A DNA stretch of 64,000 bases from Mangrovimonas sp. ST2L15 (GTDB lineage Bacteria > Bacteroidota > Bacteroidia > Flavobacteriales > Flavobacteriaceae): assembly GCF_001280515.1 (NCBI RefSeq), contig NZ_LBIQ01000030.1:930001-994000 (forward strand), in the 5' to 3' direction. The notes beneath the pieces were generated by a model. The model made no database searches. It was given only the letters and a program-made list of their open reading frames with translations, and was not told the DNA's origin. Positions 17,629 to 24,219 of this stretch are shown in pieces. Each line of letters opens with the position of its first letter. Positions within the stretch are counted from its first letter, which is position 1. The translations under genes and the position numbers were made by a program.

Positions 17629-18120
17629 CTGTTTTTAATTAATTAAAATGGTTTAGAAAAAGTTTTCCAATGCAATGAACCTAGTGGAAATGGGTAGCTG
17701 CCCCAAGTGTTGCATATGTTTTATAATTTGTAAATGTATGTTATTGTAATTAATTGATAAAATATCATGAGGCATTATTGTTAAAAAATAGAGGATTTTA
17801 GCACTTTAGTTATTGGGAATTTCAAATGTAGATTTTATTAAACCAGTTTTAATACTCAAAGTTCATAGGAAATCTCGATTTTGTTTTAAAAGCATTTCTT
17901 ACCAGGAGGTAAATAGTGGAAGTTTGAAATTGTTTTATTTAATATTTAGAAGTATATTTGTTATTCAATTGGTTGACGAAAATATTCCAATATAAAGAAG
18001 TTGTGTTGTTTATCCCGTCTAAGATGGGGTAAAAGGTTGGAGAGTTTGTAATGAGCTCAACGCCAATGGAAAGCTTTCCTTTTCTTCTCTTAGAGAGAAT
18101 TGGGATGCTTTTTTGTTTTC
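17629..18120. other. Intergenic region without a gene
   Basis: About 490 bases between the symporter start and tRNA-Arg. I see no convincing coding sequence. Two perfect palindromes lie close together near the tRNA: GGAAAGCTTTCC at 18068-18079 and TTCTCT-TAG-AGAGAA at 18085-18099. Promoters for the symporter (minus) and the tRNA (plus) must lie here, but I find no good TAnnTTTG match. Confidence 0.5.
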
Positions 18121-18192
18121 GGCCTCATAGTTCAAGGGATAGAATAAAAGTTTCCTAAACTTTAGATCCAGGTTCGAGTCCTGGTGGGGCTA
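18121..18192 (+). tRNA. tRNA-Arg (anticodon CCT)
   Basis: The full cloverleaf folds by eye. The acceptor stem GGCCTCA pairs with TGGGGCT, the D stem is GTTC/GAAT, the anticodon stem AAAGT/ACTTT encloses the loop TTCCTAA (anticodon CCT), and the T stem CCAGG/CCTGG encloses TTCGAGT. The variable loop is 4 bases and the discriminator is A. CCA is not encoded. It reads AGG arginine codons. Confidence 0.92.
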
Positions 18193-18218
18193 CTAAATCT
18201 TTTATGCGCCCCAAATAA

Positions 18219-19085
18219 ATGCTCCAAATACTCCTTGAAGAAGAAGAGAATATAGAAAGAATAGGTAAGCAAGTTTTCTTGATGTTATACATCATAGGTA
18301 TGGCAACTTTCCTAAGTGTTCGATTTTTCCGTTTTTTGGAAATGGCCTATGTGGAGTATATTGACAAAAAGCTGTTTTATACGCATTTAAATGTAGGATT
18401 AAAAAAGCTTCAACCGCACCAACAAGTCATTCTAAAACGAAAATTCAGGTTTTATCAATACCTAACCCCAAAACAACAAAGCTTTTTTGAGCATCGAGTG
18501 GCTCGATTCTTAAGAGAAAAGGAATTTGTAGGTAAGGGGCTTGCGGTGACAGACGAAATGCAGGTTCTTGTGGCGGCAACTGCAGTAAAAATGATGTTCG
18601 GGTTAAGGGATTACAGGTTGCAAATCATCCAAACCATTTTTATATATCCTGAGGCTTATTACTCTAGACTTAATGACGCTTACCATAAGGGGGAATTTAA
18701 TCCACAAAAGAACTTGTTAGTTTTCTCCTGGGAAGATTTTAAGGATGGATATCAAATTGATGACGACAACATTAATTTGGCTATTCATGAAATAGTACAT
18801 GCAATACATTTTAATTTTTTAAGCCGAAGAGGCAAAAGTGCCAGTGCAGGTATTTTTCTGAATTCACATGCAGAATTGGTTTCTTATTTGAATAACCACC
18901 CAAAGGTGCTGGAAGAAATGCAGAGTTCTGGTTATTTTAGGGCTTACGGTTTTACTAATGACTTCGAACTTTTAGCAGTAATAATGGAAAATTTTATTGA
19001 AACTCCAGAGATGTTTAAAAGGGAATTTCCACATATTTACCGTTTGGTAAAGCAGATGTTAAACTTTCATTTTAAGGGGTATTAA
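18219..19085 (+). CDS. MtfA-like zinc metallopeptidase (M90) with N-terminal membrane segment
   Basis: A 288-residue protein with a hydrophobic segment near residues 20-40 and a soluble MtfA/M90 peptidase domain. The zinc motif HEIVH is at 190-194, and the family's C-terminal pattern FELLAVIMENFIETPEMF followed by FPHIYRLVKQMLN is present. In E. coli, MtfA cleaves and modulates the Mlc repressor; flavobacterial forms often carry a membrane anchor and their role is not settled. It begins 26 bases after tRNA-Arg. Confidence 0.8.
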   Translation: MLQILLEEEENIERIGKQVFLMLYIIGMATFLSVRFFRFLEMAYVEYIDKKLFYTHLNVGLKKLQPHQQVILKRKFRFYQYLTPKQQSFFEHRVARFLREKEFVGKGLAVTDEMQVLVAATAVKMMFGLRDYRLQIIQTIFIYPEAYYSRLNDAYHKGEFNPQKNLLVFSWEDFKDGYQIDDDNINLAIHEIVHAIHFNFLSRRGKSASAGIFLNSHAELVSYLNNHPKVLEEMQSSGYFRAYGFTNDFELLAVIMENFIETPEMFKREFPHIYRLVKQMLNFHFKGY

Positions 19086-19156
19086 CTGACCGATGTCATA
19101 ATTTTTATGGGTTGTAAATCTTAAATTTAATTAGATAATTTATTAAAGTTTTCCTC

Positions 19157-19573
19157 ATGAAAAGATTGGTTCCTGTTTCAGAAATAATGAGTAAGGAGGT
19201 TATTGCCATTACTCAGGATGATGGCCTTGATGTGGCTGAACATTTATTTAAAAAACATCATATAAGACATATTCCAGTAGTTAAAGGTAAGCGAATCGTT
19301 GGGATGTTGAGTCTCACAGATCTCTTAAGAATTAGCTTTGCAGATGAGGTAGAAGATGAGGAAGAAGTGGAAACTATTGTCTATAATATGTTCACCATTG
19401 ATCAAGTTATGACTAAAAATTTGATAAGTGTAAGCCCAGATAGTACCATAAAGGAGGTTGCTGAAATTTTAGCTTCCAAAGAATTTCATGCCTTACCAGT
19501 GGTATTTAATGATGATTTAGTGGGAATAGTGACTACTACAGACTTGATCAAGTACTTATTAAAGCAGTATTAG
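19157..19573 (+). CDS. Tandem CBS-domain protein
   Basis: A 138-residue protein made of two CBS motifs (about 8-60 and 78-135), each with the typical pattern RHIPVVKGKRIVGMLSLTDLL or HALPVVFNDDLVGIVTTTDLI. CBS pairs bind adenosyl nucleotides and sense energy state. There is no attached enzyme domain, so it probably acts on a partner protein that cannot be named from context. Confidence 0.88.
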   Translation: MKRLVPVSEIMSKEVIAITQDDGLDVAEHLFKKHHIRHIPVVKGKRIVGMLSLTDLLRISFADEVEDEEEVETIVYNMFTIDQVMTKNLISVSPDSTIKEVAEILASKEFHALPVVFNDDLVGIVTTTDLIKYLLKQY

Positions 19574-19954
19574 GTGTGCAAAATACTTAAATTCAGTATT
19601 TTGAGGCTCCAATTAAAGACGATAATTACAACCCTAATTGCAAGAAAAATGCATTTCAACGAATAAATGTGCTTTTTATCGTTATTTTTTTGGTATCGAT
19701 AGTGACTGAATCTATATTTACTATTCCTTCTTAAGACCCCAAATTGACGATTCAATACAACTTATTAAGGAACTAATTAATCCATTAATCATGACCTTGC
19801 GTCATGCTCCCTCAATTGAAATAGAAATTCCCCCTAATATAGAATTTTTATTTTGCAATAATTAATCCATGTATCCCTCAATTAAGGTTCTGTTTCAGAA
19901 CGAAACGTACCTGTATTTGTATTTAAAATTGTTTAATTATAAAATTGAGATAGC
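19574..19954. promoter_or_regulatory. Intergenic region with a 15-base palindrome upstream of the small exported protein
   Basis: No gene is seen in these 381 bases. The palindrome GTTCTG-TTT-CAGAAC at 19887-19901 is perfect. A near -7 match (TGTATTTG, one base off TAnnTTTG) follows about 10 bases later, before the small gene at 19955. The palindrome is therefore placed like an operator for that gene. The binding protein is unknown. Confidence 0.4.
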
Positions 19955-20143
19955 ATGAAATCCCTAACATTAACTTTACTAGCTGCTTTATTCTGTGTTG
20001 CATTGACTAAAGCTGAATTAGACCCCAACAAAAAATTGAAAAAAGAAACTCAAGAAACTGTTTCTAAATCAGATCAGTTTGCCTATAACTTTGAAGTCAA
20101 TAGGCACGTAAGGAAAGATAAAATTCCAGCCGGAGCAGAATAA
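19955..20143 (+). CDS. Small exported protein of unknown function
   Basis: A 62-residue product with a clear signal peptide (MKSLTLTLLAALFCVALTKA), leaving a highly charged mature peptide of about 42 residues rich in Lys, Glu and Asn. It is a believable gene because it has its own upstream region and a strong terminator directly after it. It lies immediately before the TPR histidine kinase gene. A role as a secreted factor linked to that kinase is only speculation. No homologous family is recognised. Confidence 0.55.
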   Translation: MKSLTLTLLAALFCVALTKAELDPNKKLKKETQETVSKSDQFAYNFEVNRHVRKDKIPAGAE

Positions 20144-20150
20144 TACTATA

Positions 20151-20181
20151 AAAAAAGCCTTTCAATGCGAAAGGCTTTTTT
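20151..20181 (+). terminator. Rho-independent terminator
   Basis: AAAAAAGCCTTTC (20151-20163) and GAAAGGCTTTTTT (20169-20181) form a 13-base stem with loop AATGC, ending in a T-run. It closes the transcript of the small exported protein and separates it from the kinase gene. Confidence 0.85.
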
Positions 20182-20186
20182 ATTTA

Positions 20187-20216
20187 TTGAATCTTACCTT
20201 AATTATTTTAAATTTG
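20187..20216 (+). promoter_or_regulatory. Promoter of the histidine kinase operon
   Basis: TTG at 20187-20189, a 19-base spacer and TAAATTTG at 20209-20216 match the Bacteroidota -33/-7 consensus perfectly. Transcription should start near 20222, leaving a leader of fewer than 20 bases before the TTG start codon at 20239. Confidence 0.65.
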
Positions 20217-20238
20217 AGATATATCAAATTTAGATTCT

Positions 20239-22248
20239 TTGCTTAAAAAAGTTTTATTCATACTTTTTCTTTTTGCCACCGGTAATATATTGTCTCAAAC
20301 TATCATTAGGGATAGTGCCCTGTATTATCATGAATTATCAAAAGATAGAACGCTAAGTCTTAACGAGAGAATAGAACAATCCAAAAAGGCTGTTAAATTT
20401 TCTTCCCAAACAGGCTTTGATTCGCTTCAACTTAAGACAAGCAGGAATTTGGCCTATTTATATTTGTTGAAACGCGACTATGATTCTCTTAGAATCTGGA
20501 ATCACGCAAACCTTAAATTGGCTGAGAAGTTGGATGATTCTAGTTCCATAGCCATGACCTGTTATTATCTTGGGTATTATCATCGTGCTACCATGTCAAA
20601 CGACAGTGCCTATTTTTATTATTATAAAGCATCCAAATTATTTAATTCCTTGAATGATTTAAGAAATGAAGGAGAGGTTCTTTATAATATGGCTAATATT
20701 CAATTTGATGAAAAGGATTATCTAGGTGCTGAAAGTAATGCTATCATGTCTTTAAGATTGATTCAGTCCCTTCCCAAGACAGAGAACAATCTTGATACGC
20801 TTTGGTCTATTTTTAATTTGCTCGGAATTATTTCAGATCAACAGGGTCTTTATGACCAAGCTATTGAGTATTATGAAGAAGGGATGACTTATAGTTCTCA
20901 AATTGAAGATCATTTGCTGTATGATTTACATTCATTCAGCAATATTGCTTTGATCTATAAGGAACAAAAAAACTATGAAGAAGCTTTAAAAATTTATGAT
21001 AGGTTGTTGCAAAATAAGGAGGAACTCATGGAAGATCCAGGAAATTATGCAACGATATTAAGCGAATTTGCAGCTGTAAAATATTATTCAGGTAACTATA
21101 AAAATGAAAACATTAGCTCTCTTTTTGGTCAAGCTTATCATTTAGCTGATAGTTTAAATGAAGGGTTGTCCATAATGTGGGTCAGTTTGTATGCTTCTGA
21201 ATATTATCTGGAAGAACATAAAAAGGATTCTGCCTTAATTTATGCTAACCGAGCGTTTAATTTAGGTAAGGAAACGAATTCAAATGATGTTATTTTAAGA
21301 TCCCTTCTTTTAAAATCACAACTGGAGGATGAAGATAAAGCTAAATCCTATCTTCGGGATTACATTACTTTAAGTGACAGTTTGCAGGTTAGGGAACGGG
21401 CTACTCGAAATAAGTTTGCCCGTATAGCTTATGAAACCGATAACCTAAAGGAGCGTAATAAGCAAATTGCAAGAGAGCGTATGTATTTGCTTATTTTTTC
21501 GGGCGCTTTAATGTTAACATTTTTGCTTATTTATGTTATTGTCAATCAGCGCAATAAAAACAAGGAGCTCCAGTTTGTACAAAAACAACAAAAGGCGAAT
21601 GAAGAGATCTATAATTTGATGCTTTCCCAACAAGACAAAATTGATGAAGCTAGAGTATTAGAAAAAAAACGTATATCACAGGAATTGCATGATGGCGTTT
21701 TGGGAAGACTCTTTGGAACGAGATTGACACTAGATAGTTTGAATATGATGTCTAATGAAGAGGCTGTAGAAACACGTGGTAAGTATATTCATTCTTTAAA
21801 AGAAATAGAAGAGGATATCCGGAAAGTGTCCCATGAATTAAACACAGATTTTGTGGCAGGTTCGGGTTATTTTGATATCATAAAAACGCTAGTTGAAACT
21901 CAGACAGAGGCCTATGGTCTTAAGTTTGAACTTTACAATGATAGTAGTATTGATTGGGACGATGTATCTAATAAGACTAAAATACATATATATAGAATTG
22001 TTCAAGAATCCCTTCAAAACATATATAAACATGCCCAAGCAATCAAGGTTGAAATTAGTTTTAAAGCTAAAAAAGATGTAATTTGTCTTGAAATTTCTGA
22101 TGATGGTTTAGGGTTTGATGTTGAAAAATCCAGAAAAGGAATTGGACTTAAAAATATGACCTCTCGAGTTAAAGAAATAGATGGAGAGTTTCATGTAGAG
22201 TCACAGCCAGGAGCAGGCACTACCTTAACTATTTTAACCCCTATTTAA
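20239..22248 (+). CDS. TPR-containing membrane sensor histidine kinase (NarX/HisKA_3 type)
   Basis: A 669-residue kinase. The start is TTG at 20239, not ATG: it gives an intact signal peptide (LFILFLFATGNILSQ), and the next in-frame ATG lies far inside the protein. Residues about 30-400 are periplasmic TPR repeats, then a membrane helix near 412-433 and a short coiled coil. The HisKA_3 box is ISQELHDGVLGR with phospho-acceptor His484, followed by a HATPase domain (IVQESLQNIYKHA, SDDGLGFD, GIGLKNM). The response regulator gene follows 8 bases later, so the two are a two-component pair. Confidence 0.92.
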   Translation: MLKKVLFILFLFATGNILSQTIIRDSALYYHELSKDRTLSLNERIEQSKKAVKFSSQTGFDSLQLKTSRNLAYLYLLKRDYDSLRIWNHANLKLAEKLDDSSSIAMTCYYLGYYHRATMSNDSAYFYYYKASKLFNSLNDLRNEGEVLYNMANIQFDEKDYLGAESNAIMSLRLIQSLPKTENNLDTLWSIFNLLGIISDQQGLYDQAIEYYEEGMTYSSQIEDHLLYDLHSFSNIALIYKEQKNYEEALKIYDRLLQNKEELMEDPGNYATILSEFAAVKYYSGNYKNENISSLFGQAYHLADSLNEGLSIMWVSLYASEYYLEEHKKDSALIYANRAFNLGKETNSNDVILRSLLLKSQLEDEDKAKSYLRDYITLSDSLQVRERATRNKFARIAYETDNLKERNKQIARERMYLLIFSGALMLTFLLIYVIVNQRNKNKELQFVQKQQKANEEIYNLMLSQQDKIDEARVLEKKRISQELHDGVLGRLFGTRLTLDSLNMMSNEEAVETRGKYIHSLKEIEEDIRKVSHELNTDFVAGSGYFDIIKTLVETQTEAYGLKFELYNDSSIDWDDVSNKTKIHIYRIVQESLQNIYKHAQAIKVEISFKAKKDVICLEISDDGLGFDVEKSRKGIGLKNMTSRVKEIDGEFHVESQPGAGTTLTILTPI

Positions 22249-22256
22249 ATTTAATT

Positions 22257-22937
22257 ATGCAAGAAAAAGTAACCATTCGAATTTTAATGACCGATGACCA
22301 TCCCATCATTATAGAAGGTTACCAAATGACCCTTAAAGCAACCAAAAAGGAACATCAAACTTTAATTATTGATATTGCCAATAGTTGTGATGAGTCATTG
22401 AAATATATGAACGAGGCTTACGAATCCAATAAACCTTATGATGTTTTGTTTATGGATATTAGTTTGCCACCCTCAAAAGATGGTAAATATACTTCAGGAG
22501 AGGATTTGGCTCGTCACGCCCGAAAAATAATGCCTCAATCAAAATTAGTCATTCTCACCATGTTTAATGAACCATATCGGGTTCATAACATTATTAAAAC
22601 CATAAACCCTGAAGGATTTTTAATTAAAAGTGACTTAACGTCCAGTGAATTGGCAAGTGCTTTTCAGGCAATCATTAACAATCCCCCATTCTATAGTGGT
22701 ACGGTTAATAGTATTTTAAGAAAGTCGATTTCAAATGACTTAGGTATTGATGATACCAATAGAAAAATACTTCATTTATTAGCCCAAGGGGTAAAGACTA
22801 AAAGTCTAGTGGAGCACATAAGTCTGTCCATGAGTGCTATAGAGAAAAGAAAGAAACATCTCAAGGAGTTGTTTGATGTGGTTGATGGAAATGATGAGGC
22901 CCTTTTGGAAGAGGCCAAAAAGAAAGGTTTCGTTTAG
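22257..22937 (+). CDS. Response regulator with LuxR-type output domain
   Basis: A 226-residue protein. The receiver domain (1-135) has the acidic pair in MTDDHP, the phosphorylation site Asp67 in LFMDISLPP, and the conserved lysine in FLIKSD. A LuxR/NarL-like helix-turn-helix occupies the C-terminal third (TNRKILHLLAQGVKTKSLVEHISLSMSAIEKRKKHLKELF). It is partner to the upstream kinase. The target genes are unknown; directly downstream is a structured stretch with a promoter-like element and a direct repeat. Confidence 0.92.
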   Translation: MQEKVTIRILMTDDHPIIIEGYQMTLKATKKEHQTLIIDIANSCDESLKYMNEAYESNKPYDVLFMDISLPPSKDGKYTSGEDLARHARKIMPQSKLVILTMFNEPYRVHNIIKTINPEGFLIKSDLTSSELASAFQAIINNPPFYSGTVNSILRKSISNDLGIDDTNRKILHLLAQGVKTKSLVEHISLSMSAIEKRKKHLKELFDVVDGNDEALLEEAKKKGFV

Positions 22938-22972
22938 TTAAATGGCTGTTTTTTAGTTCTTTATTGTTTTAT

Positions 22973-23014
22973 TTACGGTTTTTACCGTAACAAGTTTGTG
23001 GTTAAACCGTAACA
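22973..23014. promoter_or_regulatory. Inverted and direct repeats upstream of a candidate small RNA promoter
   Basis: TTACGGT-TTTT-ACCGTAA at 22973-22990 is a perfect inverted repeat. ACCGTAACA occurs at 22984-22992 and again at 23006-23014, 22 bases apart, about two helical turns. The second copy ends 19 bases before a TATATTTG element, where an activator replacing a -33 box would bind. The neighbouring response regulator is the obvious candidate, but this is inference. Confidence 0.45.
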
Positions 23015-23033
23015 CATTGTTTAAAGGAAGACT

Positions 23034-23041
23034 TATATTTG
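23034..23041 (+). promoter_or_regulatory. Candidate -7 element for a small RNA
   Basis: TATATTTG matches TAnnTTTG exactly. There is no TTG at the normal -33 distance, which fits an activator-dependent promoter. Confidence 0.45.
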
Positions 23042-23046
23042 AATAT

Positions 23047-23168
23047 CAACAACAACTTAATTAATCCCTCACAAGATTTGTTGATAATAGCATTTACACT
23101 AACCTTGTGACCTTTTTTAGAAGGTCATAAGGTTTCTTCAAAGCTCAATTAATTCGAAACCTTTTTTG
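23047..23168 (+). ncRNA. Candidate structured small RNA downstream of the two-component system
   Basis: There is no ATG-initiated reading frame here. A 14-base hairpin (23101-23114 with 23121-23134, one G-T pair) is followed by a second, overlapping hairpin (AAGGTTTC 23129-23136 with GAAACCTT 23156-23163) that ends in a T-run. The two share 23129-23134 and cannot both form. An upstream 9-base pair, TATCAACAA/TTGTTGATA (23044-23086), may be partly outside the transcript. It could instead be the 3' end of the regulator mRNA plus terminators for the convergent genes. Confidence 0.4.
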
Positions 23169-23177
23169 CCTCCTCTT

Positions 23178-23197
23178 CAGTATTTTTAAAAATACTG
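23178..23197. repeat. Perfect 20-base palindrome
   Basis: CAGTATTTTT followed directly by its reverse complement, 9 bases beyond the stop codon of the minus-strand DUF456 gene. It may be part of that gene's transcription end. Confidence 0.6.
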
Positions 23198-23206
23198 ATG
23201 TGCCAT

Positions 23207-23716
23207 TTAGAACGAAAATATCTCAGAACTGTGCTGAATGAGTATTTTTATAAACAAGCCTAGATAAATCATGGCTACTAGAAACTTGATAAAAGTTCCC
23301 GTTAAAAAACCCAGAAAGGAACCAAAAGCTGCCTTGACTGCTGTTTGATGGTCTGCCCTGTTGATTAATTCTCCCACAAATGCTCCCAAAAACGGCCAAA
23401 TGATAATACCGAAGATTCCAAAAATGGGAAAGAATATAGCAACCACCAAGCCAACCGTAGTACCGATGACACCTTTTTTACTTCCACCAAATCTTTTGGT
23501 TCCCATAACCGGTATGGTGTAGTCTAAAACGACAATTACTAAGGCAATGACCAAGGTGACTCCCAAAACCCACCAATTATTAGTCACAGCTTTAGTTAAA
23601 TATAAAAGCAGTAAACCAACCCAACTTAAAGGAGGGCCAGGTAAAACAGGGAGGAAGCTTCCTAAAATACCAACTAGCATAAAAACGAAACCAAAAACAA
23701 CTAAGAGAATGTCCAT
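23207..23716 (-). CDS. DUF456 membrane protein
   Basis: A 169-residue, very hydrophobic protein with about five membrane helices. The conserved opening GSFLPVLPGPPLSWVGLLLL and the glycine-rich middle GTTVGLVVAIFFPIFGIFGIIIWPFLGAF identify DUF456. No function is established. It is convergent with the response regulator gene and diverges from the BlaI gene at 23845. Confidence 0.85.
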   Translation of the reverse strand: MDILLVVFGFVFMLVGILGSFLPVLPGPPLSWVGLLLLYLTKAVTNNWWVLGVTLVIALVIVVLDYTIPVMGTKRFGGSKKGVIGTTVGLVVAIFFPIFGIFGIIIWPFLGAFVGELINRADHQTAVKAAFGSFLGFLTGTFIKFLVAMIYLGLFIKILIQHSSEIFSF

Positions 23717-23763
23717 AAAATTTTATTTGTTAGACTAAGATATTGAAACATTGTTACATTTAT

Positions 23764-23825
23764 AACTAAAAAAATAGTTTAAACTAAAAATTTAGTTATA
23801 TTTGTATTGAACTAAAACTTTAGTT
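23764..23825. promoter_or_regulatory. Three BlaI-type operators and promoter of the first BlaI/M56 system
   Basis: Three palindromes with the form AACTA-N6-TAGTT lie at 23764-23779, 23782-23797 and 23810-23825. A perfect -7 element TATATTTG (23797-23804) sits between the second and third. Repressor dimers bound here would block the promoter of the BlaI gene at 23845, giving autoregulation. The other BlaI system in this window has TCTA-N6-TAGA instead. Confidence 0.75.
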
Positions 23826-23844
23826 GAATAAATAGACCATAATT

Positions 23845-24219
23845 ATGATTGATAAAATGAAACCTTTAACTAAAGCAGAAGAAGAGATTATGCAGGTACT
23901 TTGGCAATTGGGAAAGGCTAATGTAAAACAAGTTATAGCGGAACTCCCCAAGCCAAAACCGGCTTATAATACCGTGTCAACCATTGTGCGAATTTTGGAA
24001 AGCAAGGGGTTTGTAGATTACGAAAAGCAAGGGAAGGGTCATATCTATTTTCCTTTGATTAAGAAACAGGATTATAGCAATCAATCCTTGACGACCTTAA
24101 TGGACAATTACTTTCAGGGTTCCTTTAAAAGTATGGTTTCTTTTTTTATGAAGAAAAACGATATCAGTTTAAATGAATTGGAAGCAGTTTTAAAAGAAAT
24201 CGATAAAGAAGAGAAATGA
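23845..24219 (+). CDS. BlaI/MecI/CopY-family repressor
   Basis: A 124-residue winged-helix repressor (LTKAEEEIMQVLWQLGKANVKQVIAEL, then YNTVSTIVRILESKGFVDYEKQGK), with the family's C-terminal dimerisation and cleavage region (Pfam Penicillinase_R). It overlaps the M56 gene by four bases, the usual repressor-protease pair. The M56 partner is expected to trigger repressor cleavage after sensing a signal. Three operators precede it. Nothing nearby suggests beta-lactam resistance. Confidence 0.92.
   Translation: MIDKMKPLTKAEEEIMQVLWQLGKANVKQVIAELPKPKPAYNTVSTIVRILESKGFVDYEKQGKGHIYFPLIKKQDYSNQSLTTLMDNYFQGSFKSMVSFFMKKNDISLNELEAVLKEIDKEEK

Noticed and set aside
17813-17995. A 60-codon open frame before tRNA-Arg
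   Set aside because: It has a non-ATG start, no promoter match and low-complexity composition, so it is probably chance.
19570-19755. A minus-strand open frame after the CBS gene
   Set aside because: It starts within intergenic AT-rich DNA and ends against the CBS stop codon; no domain or signal peptide is seen.
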